A stretch of 64,000 nt of DNA, taken from the NCBI RefSeq assembly GCF_007754155.1, contig NZ_CP037423.1, forward strand, positions 6,072,567-6,136,566, in the 5' to 3' direction. This document shows, one piece after another, positions 54,781-62,898 of this stretch. The translations under genes and the position numbers were made by a program. The notes under the pieces were generated by a model. The model ran no database searches. It was not told the DNA's origin and saw nothing but the letters and a program-made list of their open reading frames with translations. How positions within the stretch are numbered: the stretch's first letter is position 1; every line of letters begins with the position of its first letter. This stretch comes from Stieleria neptunia. Lineage in GTDB: Bacteria; Planctomycetota; Planctomycetia; Pirellulales; Pirellulaceae.

Positions 54781-55310
54781 AAATCACCTTCACTTGCATT
54801 TCCGTGGTCGCATTGGCCGTCGTGTTAGCCGGATGCAATCCCTCGACGAACCCGGCGAACTCCGCGACCGATAATCCGAACACCGAATCCGCAAACACCG
54901 AATCCGACGCGTCGACTGACACCCACGATGACCACGGACATCCCGAGCACGGCCCACACGGGGGCGATCTCGTGGAACTCGGCAAAGAAGCCTTTCATGC
55001 CGAGCTGGTCCATGGTGCCGACGGGGTCTCGATGTACGTCCTGGATTCCTCCGCGACGAAGCCGGTTCCCATTGCGGCCGCCAAACTGGTCGTCAGTCTG
55101 AAACGCGATGGCCAAGTCGCTTCATTCGATTTGTCGGCCAATCCCGACGCGAACGATCCGCCCGAACAATCATCCCGATTTACATCGGCCGATGAAAAAC
55201 TGGACCAATGGCTCGATGCCGGTGCCGAAGGTGCGGTGGTGATCGAGATCGAAGGAAAGTCGTACACGGGCAATGTTGCGCACGAGCATGATCACGATCA
55301 CGATCACTAA
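54777..55310 (+). CDS. His-rich lipoprotein of the metal-efflux operon
   Basis: This 177-residue protein has a signal ending VVLAGC (Cys at about 20), so it is lipid-anchored. A low-complexity Asn/Thr/Ser stretch follows, then DTHDDHGHPEHGPHGGDLV (about 47-65). A compact beta domain (about 70-165, LGKEAFHAELVH, VLDSSATKPVPI) follows, and the C-terminus is HEHDHDHDH. It probably binds the ion that the pump exports. Translation is coupled to the permease by a 4-base overlap. Confidence 0.85.
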   Translation: MKITFTCISVVALAVVLAGCNPSTNPANSATDNPNTESANTESDASTDTHDDHGHPEHGPHGGDLVELGKEAFHAELVHGADGVSMYVLDSSATKPVPIAAAKLVVSLKRDGQVASFDLSANPDANDPPEQSSRFTSADEKLDQWLDAGAEGAVVIEIEGKSYTGNVAHEHDHDHDH

Positions 55311-55489
55311 ATCACCGTCAACTTTTAAGCGGAGGGTGCGTAGCCCGAATGGGACGGACAAGAATGTTGGTGTGCAGGCTTTGGCCGCCACTGTCGCTGC
55401 GTCGCAGCGACAGTGAATTGCCCAAAGTCTCATTTTCCGTTGGATCCCAATCCGGGTGTGTTGACAGCACGAGAACCTTTTCTATTCTA
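55311..55489. other. Gap before the riboswitch with a dispersed repeat
   Basis: It contains one member (55345-55385) of a repeat family with CCCGAATGG-GACGG and GTTGGTGTGCAG, followed by a hairpin CACTGTCGCTGCG/TCGCAGCGACAGTG. A relative is at 61872-62158. No gene was seen. Confidence 0.6.
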
Positions 55490-55710
55490 CGGCCCGTTCG
55501 AGGTGACTCGCCGGGTTTCAGCCGGGCGGGTGAACAGGGAACTCCGGTGAAATTCCGGGACGGTCCGGCCGCTGTGTGCCACCCGCGATTCCATTTGGAT
55601 CGCATCCATCGCTTCTGTCTTAGAAAGAGCCATTGTTCGCAAAACATGTGAACGAGAAGGCCGTGAGCGATGGGAAACGGTGGCGAGTCAGAAGACCTAC
55701 CTCGCGAAGA
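55490..55710 (+). promoter_or_regulatory. Cobalamin (B12) riboswitch
   Basis: The conserved core GGTGAACAGGGAACTCCGGT (from 55529), continuing GAAATTCCGG to 55558, matches the GGGAA-CCGGTG-AATCCGG pattern of cobalamin aptamers, and CCGCTGTGTGCCAC follows. The B12-box-like sequence GAGTCAGAAGACCTACC (55685-55701) closes the fold about 130 bases later, as expected. It lies 227 bases before the PEP-CTERM gene on the same strand. The switch point (terminator or masked ribosome site) was not identified. Confidence 0.88.
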
Positions 55711-55936
55711 CGTTTGGGTGCCTTCCTGGATTGAGGCAGACGTTGCGGTGCGCGAGGTCATCGCGCATTGGCTTGATTTCAACCCGTTCACACACCGTAC
55801 GAACACGTTTCTGCGCCGGCGTTGCTCGCCCGTCCCCTACTGAGTCGTTGACCGCGACGAGTGGATCGCGATCGAGATGCGCGCCTTCCCGGATGCGTTG
55901 GTGCTGTGGAATGGATTCACGAAGGAGTTTTCTTGC

Positions 55937-56797
55937 ATGTTTCGCCATTTCATTTTGTCCGGCGCCGTCTTGTTTACGAGTGCCGCCTCGCCACTGTTTG
56001 CCGAGATTTACTCGGGTCCGACCGACACCACCCACGCGATCGACGGTGCGATCGCGGCGGATGATGGTAGACTCGTCGCGTGGGCCGACGTGATCGATTC
56101 GACGCGGACGATGTTTGGCCCGCGCGGCAGCACGTCGATCAATCAGACGGGCGGCTTCAACAGCCTGGGGGATCTCGACGCGACGGAGATCGCCGCCGGG
56201 GTTTCACCGGGTTTCTTGACCGTTTCGTTCTCGACGGGGATCGGAAACGGGGCCGGCCACGATTTTGCCGTGTTCGAAAATGGGTTCGTGTTCGGCCAGA
56301 ACACCGAAGGGACACCGGGGCTGTTTGCCGAGTTTGCCTACGTCGATGTGTCAACCAATGGGACCGATTTCGCTCGTTTCCCCAGCATCAGTTTGAACGA
56401 AGGCCCATTGCCGGGCGGTTTCGGAACCAACTTTTCTCCCTTCGACGTGACCAACGTTTATAACCTTGCCGGCAAGCACGCGGCCGGTTTCGGGACTCCG
56501 TTCGACCTAGACGATCTCAGCGCCGATCCGCTGGTCACCAGTGGGCTGCTTGATCTGAACAACATTCGCTATGTGCGTCTGTTCGATATCCCCGGCGATG
56601 GGTCGTTCACCGACAGCCAGGGAAATCCGATTGTCGACAACTGGATCACGTCCGGGTCGGGGGGATTTGACTTTCGACTCGGCGAAGGGATTGGCGTAGG
56701 CGTGTTGAACATCACCGCCGTGCCCGAACCCGGCGGGCTGGCGCTGCTGGGTTTGGTTGCCGGTGTCGGTTCGTTGCGCCGCCGACGGCGTCCGTAA
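55937..56797 (+). CDS. PEP-CTERM surface protein under B12 riboswitch control
   Basis: From the ATG at 55937 (AAGGAG 10 bases upstream) the protein has 286 residues. A signal peptide (about 4-22) leads to a beta-rich domain with [31 protein letters not shown] and [18 protein letters not shown], then [16 protein letters not shown]. The last 25 residues are VPEPGG, a hydrophobic helix and RRRRRP, the exosortase sorting signal. The DFAVFENGF pattern resembles exported proteins that I recall next to B12 riboswitches in other bacteria, but I cannot verify this here. Because the riboswitch should repress it when B12 is plentiful, B12 capture at the surface is the simplest role. Confidence 0.82.
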   Translation: MFRHFILSGAVLFTSAASPLFAEIYSGPTDTTHAIDGAIAADDGRLVAWADVIDSTRTMFGPRGSTSINQTGGFNSLGDLDATEIAAGVSPGFLTVSFSTGIGNGAGHDFAVFENGFVFGQNTEGTPGLFAEFAYVDVSTNGTDFARFPSISLNEGPLPGGFGTNFSPFDVTNVYNLAGKHAAGFGTPFDLDDLSADPLVTSGLLDLNNIRYVRLFDIPGDGSFTDSQGNPIVDNWITSGSGGFDFRLGEGIGVGVLNITAVPEPGGLALLGLVAGVGSLRRRRRP

Positions 56798-56841
56798 CGT
56801 GCGGAAAACATCGTTGCGTTCAATGAACGCCGTTGATTCGC

Positions 56842-58296
56842 CTACGCCAACACCTCTCCGATGACATGGCCTTCGACGTTTGTCAAACGGCGTTCGATGC
56901 CGTTGTGTTCGAACGTCAACCGCTCGTGATCGAGACCCAGCAGATGCAAAATCGTGGCGTTGAAGTCATACAGCGGATGAATGTCCTGGACCGCTTTTTG
57001 TCCCAGTTCATCCGTCATCCCGTGGCTGACACCCGGCTTGATTCCCGCGCCGGTCATCCAGCAGGTGAATCCGTCGGGGTTGTGATCGCGGCCCTTCGCG
57101 CCTTTTTGGAAAAACGGCATGCGACCGAACTCGGTGCACCACACCACCAACGTGTCTTCCAATAAACCGCGTGACTTCATGTCCTTGATCAGTGCCGCGG
57201 TCGGCTGGTCCAGGATGGCGGCGTGTTTGTCGTATTGTTCTTTCAGCTTGTTGTGCCCGTCCCAGTTGAGTTCTCCGCCGCTGGCATAAGCACCATTAAA
57301 CAACTGGACGAATCGGACGCCGCTCTCGATCAACCGTCGGGCGAGGATGCAGTTGCGGGCGAACGCGGCTCGGATCGGATTCGATTCGTCGTCGGCCCCA
57401 TAACTCTTCAAAACGTGGGCCGGTTCGGAATTCAAATCGGTGACCTCCGGGACGCTCAATTGCATCCGCGCGGCCAGTTCGTAGCTGGCGATCCGGGCCG
57501 CCAGCTTGTTATCGCCGGGATGTTGTTCCAAATGCCGAGCGTTCATCCGCTGCAGCAACGAACGGGTGGCACGATCGGCGTCGGAAGAGACGATCGGCGG
57601 GCTAAGATGTCGAATCGGTTCCTTGGAACTGAGCGGTGTGCCTTGGAACGCTGCTGGCAGAAACCCCGGTCCCCAATTGTTGGACCCGTTTTGTGGCACA
57701 CCGCGGGGATCCGGGATGGCCACGTACGCCGGCAGGTCTTGATTTTCACTGCCCAGGGCGTAGCTGGCCCAAGAGCCGACGCTGGGGAAACCATCCAACG
57801 GAGTTCCGGTGGAAAGAAAGTTCTCCGCCGGTCCGTGCGTGTTGCTCTTGCTGGTCAGCGAGTGAATGAAGGCGATGTCATCGGTCAATTCCGCCAGATG
57901 CGGAATCATGTCGCTGACCCACTTACCCGTTTCGCCGCGTTGACGAAAGTTGTATTGCGGACGGGCCAGGTTCCCGGCCGGTCCCTGAAACGTGACCGCC
58001 GGGCCGTCCTTGAGCGGCTGACCGTCGAACTGGATCAGTTCGGGTTTGTAGTCCCAGGTCTCCAACTGGCTGACCGCACCGGCACAAAAGATCACGACGA
58101 CACGCTTTGCCTTGCCGGGAAAGTGACTTTCCCGCGGCGCGAAGGGCCGGGCCGGATCGATCGTCGGCTGTGCGGCCAGCAAACGGTCTTGGGAAAGCAG
58201 ATCGAGCAGCGCGATCGATCCCAGTCCGGTCGCGGAACTGGTCAGGAACCCGCGTCGACTGAGAAATTGGCGTCCGATAGGGGAGAGGGGTTTCAT
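56842..58296 (-). CDS. DUF1501 family protein with Tat signal
   Basis: This 484-residue protein belongs to the sulfatase/alkaline-phosphatase-like superfamily, as DUF1501. A twin-arginine signal ([10 protein letters not shown], Arg14-Arg15) directs export. The core shows [20 protein letters not shown], then [27 protein letters not shown] and the end [12 protein letters not shown]. In planctomycetes it is nearly always paired with a PSCyt1-DUF1549-DUF1553 gene, which lies 150 bases upstream here. Its function is unknown, but a role in degrading polymeric substrates outside the cell has been proposed for the pair. Confidence 0.92.
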   Translation of the reverse strand: MKPLSPIGRQFLSRRGFLTSSATGLGSIALLDLLSQDRLLAAQPTIDPARPFAPRESHFPGKAKRVVVIFCAGAVSQLETWDYKPELIQFDGQPLKDGPAVTFQGPAGNLARPQYNFRQRGETGKWVSDMIPHLAELTDDIAFIHSLTSKSNTHGPAENFLSTGTPLDGFPSVGSWASYALGSENQDLPAYVAIPDPRGVPQNGSNNWGPGFLPAAFQGTPLSSKEPIRHLSPPIVSSDADRATRSLLQRMNARHLEQHPGDNKLAARIASYELAARMQLSVPEVTDLNSEPAHVLKSYGADDESNPIRAAFARNCILARRLIESGVRFVQLFNGAYASGGELNWDGHNKLKEQYDKHAAILDQPTAALIKDMKSRGLLEDTLVVWCTEFGRMPFFQKGAKGRDHNPDGFTCWMTGAGIKPGVSHGMTDELGQKAVQDIHPLYDFNATILHLLGLDHERLTFEHNGIERRLTNVEGHVIGEVLA

Positions 58297-58329
58297 CTGG
58301 TGGCGGTCCGGCGAGTGCGTGGTTCGACC

Positions 58330-58428
58330 AGTGGCGTAAGCTTCCAGCTTGCGAATGCTCGGTCCGACGAGTGGCGTAAGCTTCCAGCTTGCGAATGCTC
58401 GGTCCGACAGGCTGGAAGCCTATCCCAC
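58330..58428. repeat. 40-bp tandem repeat and GGCTGGAAGCC unit
   Basis: Two copies of a 40-bp unit (58330-58369 and 58370-58409, one difference) read AGTGGCGTAAGCTTCCAGCT then TGCGAATGCTCGGTCCGAC. They are followed by GACAGGCTGGAAGCCTATCC (58406-58425), as at 36010 and 36038. The GCTTCCAGC part is an inverted variant of the GGCTGGAAGCC unit. Confidence 0.9.
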
Positions 58429-58445
58429 TGGTGTTTCGCTCGATA

Positions 58446-61400
58446 CTAAGGGAAGAATAAAAACTCATTGCTGTTGAACATTGCTCGGCAAAGTGTCTGC
58501 AAACCATACTCGCGAACGACCGGCAGCGCTTCGGCCATTTCACCGCGATCCGGCTCACGATTGAATCCGATCTGGTACGCGAGTTGGATCTGTTGACGGA
58601 GGTCCTCGCCCGCTTCGGTTTGCAATCGGGCCGCAAACGCAGCGGCTTGATCGATGGTGAAGCGACTGTTCAGCAGGTTGAGTGCTTGGATCGGCGTCGT
58701 GGATTCGATCCGTCGCGCGGTGCTTTGCCCCGCGTCGGGACAGTCGAACGCACCGAAAACTGCGTCCCGCTCACGTCGCACCTTGTGGGCATAGATCATC
58801 CGCCGCAGGCCATCGCCCGTAAATGATTCAACGGGCGTGAACCCCGACAACCCGCCACGCTTGTTGAACAAGTTGAATCCACGGCCTCCCATTTTAAGGT
58901 TCAACTGACCGCTGGCGGCGAGCATGCCGTCGCGGATCGCTTCGGCCTCCAATCGTCGCGACGGATAGCGCCACAACAGTCGCACGTCGGTGTCCTTGGC
59001 CGCCGCCGCTGCATCGGATTGAGTGGATTGGCGGTAGGTTGCCGACAACACGATCAGACGATGCATGTGTTTGATTGACCAACCCGATCGGATGAACTCC
59101 TGGGCCAACCAATCCAACAATTGGGGGTGCGATGGCTGGGACCCGTTGCGGCCAAAGTCGTTTGGCGTGTCGACCAGCCCGGTGCCAAAGTGCCATTGCC
59201 AGATCCGATTGACCATCACCCGTGCCGTGAGACGATTTTGTGGGCTGGCAATCCAGTCCGCCAGGGCTCGGCGGCGCTCTTGTTCGGCGGTCTCAGCCGG
59301 CAGCGCCAATTCTCCGAGAGCACTCAGAACGGCGGGGACCACCGGCTCTCGCGGTTGTTCGGGATCGCCGCGATTGAGTCGGGCGATGGCGTCGGGTTTG
59401 CGGAACTTGCCCGCGAACGCCAGTTTTCCTCGTTCGGCCGTTTTAATCTTTGCTTCCAGCGTTCGCTTCTCCTTCATCAAGCGATTCGCTTGCTGCGCAT
59501 CTTCGGCATTCAAGCCCACCGTCGAGAGTTGCCGGTCCGATGGGGTGTCGACGTCTGCGGCGCGACGGTCGCTGGAATCGGCGACCAGCTGCCAATCTTG
59601 ATCGGCCGTTGTTTCAATGCGGTACTCGGTCGGCAAACGATCCTGGAACTTACCTAAACGATCGCGGCTCCACGCGACTCGCACGATCTCCTGAGCTTCG
59701 GCAAATTCCAGTTCGACCCAGCCGGCACCGGTCTGTCCGGACATCCAACTGCGCGAGTTTCCGTAGCGGCCGTCGTGGATGAATCCCGGCTCGTGACGGT
59801 CGGCGACGATCGTATCGCTGGATGTGGTGAGTTTGGTCCCTGTGTCTGCCAAGGCAATGTTTTGGCCGGCGGCATTGAACACTTCCAGTTCGTCGAGACA
59901 CGGTTCCAGATTGTTGGTCGCAAGTACGGTAAAACGCAACCGTTTTGCTCGCACCGGCGCAAACCGATCCACGTTGATCGACGGAGAGACGGCGGCGCGT
60001 TGTGGCGGAACGTGCTTCAGCGTCTTCATGGCTTCGATCGACGGTCCCGCTTCGATCGTGTAGGCGGTGGCGAGCCGGTCGGTGTACTGCTGCTTGCGAT
60101 CGCGGCTCCACACGATCTTGGCGATCCGAGTGGGCTGGGGAAGTTCGAACATCAACCAGCCGCGTCCCTTCTCGTCGGACATCCAGCTTCGAGCATTGCC
60201 GAATTGACCATCGTGGACGTGTTCCAGTTTGTGGTTGGCCGACGTTCTGCTGCCCGACGCGGTGACCTTCGTTCCGTGCGAGGCGATGGCGACGTTTTGC
60301 GGGTCGGCACCGTCGGTGAAGATCTGGAATTCGTCCACACACGGCTCGATCAAACCGAGACTCGGGTGGCGATTGGCGTCATGAATCGTAAACCGAACAT
60401 ACTTCGCCGTCAGCGATTGAAAGGTTTCCGTGTTTTCAGCGGCGTTGGTGAGGTAGGTTTCCAGATCGCGATCGACACGCGGATGCGCCAGGGGGACGAA
60501 TCGGAGCAGTTGCTCGTCGATTTCGGAAACCCGTCGGCGCATCCCTTTTGCGTCTCGTTTCAGTGCATCGGATTCCGGCGAACGCATCTCGCGGTCGGCG
60601 TACTCGACGCCCGCGACGAACGCCTGCATGCTGTAGTAGTCCTTCGCGGAGATGGGATCGAATTTGTGATCATGACATCGCGCACACCCGACGCTCAGCC
60701 CGAGAAAGGTCTGTGAAACATTGTTGACGATTTCGTCCAGCGCATCCTGACGTGCCAGCCGTATCGACGGTGCGTCCTTGCCGATCTGACCCGGCAACAA
60801 AACCGAAGCCGTGATCAGAAAACCCGTTGCCGCGTCGGCACCCAATGCATCGCCCACGATTTGTTCCTTGATGAAACGATCGTAGGGGGTGTCGGCATTC
60901 ATTGCCGCAACGACGTAGTCACGATAGGGCCACGCATGGGGTCGTTCGGTGTTCACCTCGAACCCATGAGTATCGGCGTAACGGACGACGTCCAACCAAT
61001 GTTGTGCCCAACGTTCGCCGTATCGGGGTGATTTGAGCAAGCGGTCGACGACGGCGGTGTAGGCCGCATCACCGTGCTCGATCTGTTCCAGAAACTCGCC
61101 CACTTGCTGCGGCGTCGGAGGAAGACCGGTCAAATCAAACGTGGTGCGGCGGAGCCAGGTCACGGGGTCTGCCTCGTCGACAGGCGTCAGCCCATCTTGT
61201 TCCAGTCGCGCCAGGATAAAGCGATCGATCGCACCGCGTGGCCACCGGATGCGTTTGACGTCGGGGATCGGCGGCGAGGCCATCGGTTGAAACGACCAGT
61301 GATCCATTCGGTCTTCCAGTTCCGCCAGATCAACCCCGTCCGGCCAGCGGGCGCCTTCGTCAACCCATCGCGTCAGCGTTCGAATCTCGGTTGCCGAAAG

Positions 61401-61694
61401 CGGTTCGCCTTCCGGCGGCATCCGTGACCCTTCGTCTTCACTGGTGACCAACTCGATCAGTGGGCTCTCGTCCGCCTGCCCCACGATCAGGCTTGGTCCC
61501 CAGCCATCGCCACCCTCGAACGCTTCGGACTTGATGTCCAGCCGCAACCCGCTTTTCTGGTTCTCCGCGCCGTGGCAGGAGACGCAGTGCTGTTGAAAAA
61601 TCGGTTGCACGTCGCGGACAAAATCCACCTCAGACGCCAGGGTCGCGGTGGAGGGAAAGAGCATCAGAGCAATTGGAAGAAGAATTTTCTGCAT
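58446..61694 (-). CDS. PSCyt1-DUF1549-DUF1553 protein with two discoidin-like domains
   Basis: From the ATG at 61694 (AGGA 6 bases upstream) the protein has 1,082 residues. A signal peptide (about 1-20) precedes a cytochrome-like domain with one heme motif CVSCH (37-41). The DUF1549 domain follows (WVDEGARWPDG, VVRYADTHGFE). Then two related segments of about 85 residues carry HVHDGQFGNARSWMSDEKGR and FIHDGRYGNSRSWMSGQTGA, each followed by a VWSRDR-like strand. They look like a duplicated discoidin/F5-F8 C-type binding domain. The DUF1553 domain ends the protein (MVNRIWQWHFGTGLVDTPND; TTPIQALNLLNS). It is the partner of the DUF1501 gene. Confidence 0.92.
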   Translation of the reverse strand: MQKILLPIALMLFPSTATLASEVDFVRDVQPIFQQHCVSCHGAENQKSGLRLDIKSEAFEGGDGWGPSLIVGQADESPLIELVTSEDEGSRMPPEGEPLSATEIRTLTRWVDEGARWPDGVDLAELEDRMDHWSFQPMASPPIPDVKRIRWPRGAIDRFILARLEQDGLTPVDEADPVTWLRRTTFDLTGLPPTPQQVGEFLEQIEHGDAAYTAVVDRLLKSPRYGERWAQHWLDVVRYADTHGFEVNTERPHAWPYRDYVVAAMNADTPYDRFIKEQIVGDALGADAATGFLITASVLLPGQIGKDAPSIRLARQDALDEIVNNVSQTFLGLSVGCARCHDHKFDPISAKDYYSMQAFVAGVEYADREMRSPESDALKRDAKGMRRRVSEIDEQLLRFVPLAHPRVDRDLETYLTNAAENTETFQSLTAKYVRFTIHDANRHPSLGLIEPCVDEFQIFTDGADPQNVAIASHGTKVTASGSRTSANHKLEHVHDGQFGNARSWMSDEKGRGWLMFELPQPTRIAKIVWSRDRKQQYTDRLATAYTIEAGPSIEAMKTLKHVPPQRAAVSPSINVDRFAPVRAKRLRFTVLATNNLEPCLDELEVFNAAGQNIALADTGTKLTTSSDTIVADRHEPGFIHDGRYGNSRSWMSGQTGAGWVELEFAEAQEIVRVAWSRDRLGKFQDRLPTEYRIETTADQDWQLVADSSDRRAADVDTPSDRQLSTVGLNAEDAQQANRLMKEKRTLEAKIKTAERGKLAFAGKFRKPDAIARLNRGDPEQPREPVVPAVLSALGELALPAETAEQERRRALADWIASPQNRLTARVMVNRIWQWHFGTGLVDTPNDFGRNGSQPSHPQLLDWLAQEFIRSGWSIKHMHRLIVLSATYRQSTQSDAAAAAKDTDVRLLWRYPSRRLEAEAIRDGMLAASGQLNLKMGGRGFNLFNKRGGLSGFTPVESFTGDGLRRMIYAHKVRRERDAVFGAFDCPDAGQSTARRIESTTPIQALNLLNSRFTIDQAAAFAARLQTEAGEDLRQQIQLAYQIGFNREPDRGEMAEALPVVREYGLQTLCRAMFNSNEFLFFP

Positions 61695-61871
61695 CGGTTT
61701 CCTACCGGACGATGGTCGCACGTCTGGTTCTTCTCGCTGCCGGCGTTTGGTGGGGGATCAAGCGGAGTCGCGGAGGGGGCAAGTGACCATTCTAACCGCA
61801 ATCCGCCGGTCGTTGCATCTGCGATGCTTGCAATGCGTCGCGGCACGGATCGGCGGCAAATGAATCCTGCC

Positions 61872-62158
61872 CCGAATGGTACGGGGATAAGCGTTGGTGT
61901 GCAGACTTTAGAGACCGTCCAGCTTAGGGCTAGCGCGAAACGCGACAAATTTGAATGATCTGACCGAATGGGAGAGAGGTGGTCGGCGGAGGGGTGTACG
62001 ACGTCCTTTCTAGGTCGTCGCGCAGAGCCCCACGGGCGACGGCCCGGAAGGGCCATCGTACATCCGAAAAGCGATCGCCTAAAGCTGGACGGTCTCTTTC
62101 GCCGCCCCTTTCGCTGCGTCGCAGCGAAAGGGAATCGCCTAAAGGCTAAACACCAACG
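61872..62158. repeat. Element with GTTGGTGT ends
   Basis: The left end contains GTTGGTGTGCAGACTTTAGA then GACCGTCCAGCTTAG. The right end has CTAAAGCTGGACGGTCTC and finishes CTAAACACCAAC, so the ends are inverted to each other. A CCCTTTCGCTGCGTCGCAGC hairpin lies at the right end. A related left end with the same kind of hairpin is at 55345-55420. Confidence 0.65.
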
Positions 62159-62160
62159 GT

Positions 62161-62176
62161 GGCTGACAAAGCACTA
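62161..62176. repeat. Single terminal repeat of the 31254-type element
   Basis: GCTGACAAAGCACTAG is the exact complement of the left end CTAGTGCTTTGTCAGC at 31254-31269. No second end lies within 200 bases downstream. Confidence 0.75.
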
Positions 62177-62227
62177 GAATCGTTCTTTCTAGGTGACGGT
62201 TTTGGCTTGTGACCGCAACCGGTATGA

Positions 62228-62896
62228 TTGAAACGTTTCCATGACCGCCCGAGCGAACCTTTGACGAACGACGATCGCATCAAGCTCGATGCACCGCAGC
62301 AAGGCACGACCCGGTTGATCGCTGCGGCGCAGGCCGGCGACAGCGAAGCGCTCGGTGAATTGCTTAACAGTTACCGAAACTATCTGGTGTTCATGGCTCG
62401 AACCGGGCTGCACCATCACTTGCAGGGCAAAGCCGACCCGTCGGACATCGCTCAAGAGGTGTGTTTGGCCGCCCACGGAAACATCGCGGACTTTCAAGGC
62501 CAGACGGCGGAAGAATTCGCCGGCTGGCTGCGCGGCATCTTGTCCAATCTGCTGTCGATGCATGTTCGCAAGTTTTTGGGGACACAGAAACGCGATCCGC
62601 GACTGGAGCAACAGTTGAACGCCAGTTTGGCTAATGCGTCGGGGTTTCTGCAGTCGCGCATTGCCGCCGAGATCACGTCGCCCAGCCAACATTTCGCCCG
62701 CAAGGAAGCGTTTTTGCAACTCGCCGAGGCGCTCGAGTCGCTGCCGGAGGATTACCGGCGCGTGATCGTGTTGCGGCACGTCGATGGGCTGCCATTTGCG
62801 GACGTGGCCAAGGCGATGGGACGCAGTGTCGACAGCGTGGAAAAGTTGTGGGTGCGGGGGCTGGCGAAACTGAAGACGACGATGGGAGAGGTTTGA
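62228..62896 (+). CDS. ECF-type RNA polymerase sigma factor
   Basis: This protein of 222 residues (TTG at 62228) or 211 (TTG at 62262; neither has a good ribosome site) is a planctomycete-type ECF sigma factor. Region 2 includes ADPSDIAQEVCLAAHGNIAD and FAGWLRGILSNLLSMHVRKF. Region 4 includes LPEDYRRVIVLRHVDGLPF and the helix-turn-helix DVAKAMGRSVDSVEKLWVRG. The Ser/Thr kinase starts 2 bases after the stop. Such pairs suggest a sigma factor controlled by phosphorylation instead of a classical membrane anti-sigma factor. Confidence 0.92.
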   Translation: MKRFHDRPSEPLTNDDRIKLDAPQQGTTRLIAAAQAGDSEALGELLNSYRNYLVFMARTGLHHHLQGKADPSDIAQEVCLAAHGNIADFQGQTAEEFAGWLRGILSNLLSMHVRKFLGTQKRDPRLEQQLNASLANASGFLQSRIAAEITSPSQHFARKEAFLQLAEALESLPEDYRRVIVLRHVDGLPFADVAKAMGRSVDSVEKLWVRGLAKLKTTMGEV

Positions 62897-62898
62897 CG

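Larger units (their letters stand above)
61695..62227. other. Intergenic region with inverted element ends
   Basis: The gap between the divergent PSCyt1 and sigma-factor genes holds the two ends of a repeat (61872-61912 and 62081-62158) and a single terminal repeat GCTGACAAAGCACTAG (62161-62176). The remainder is unremarkable. Confidence 0.6.
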
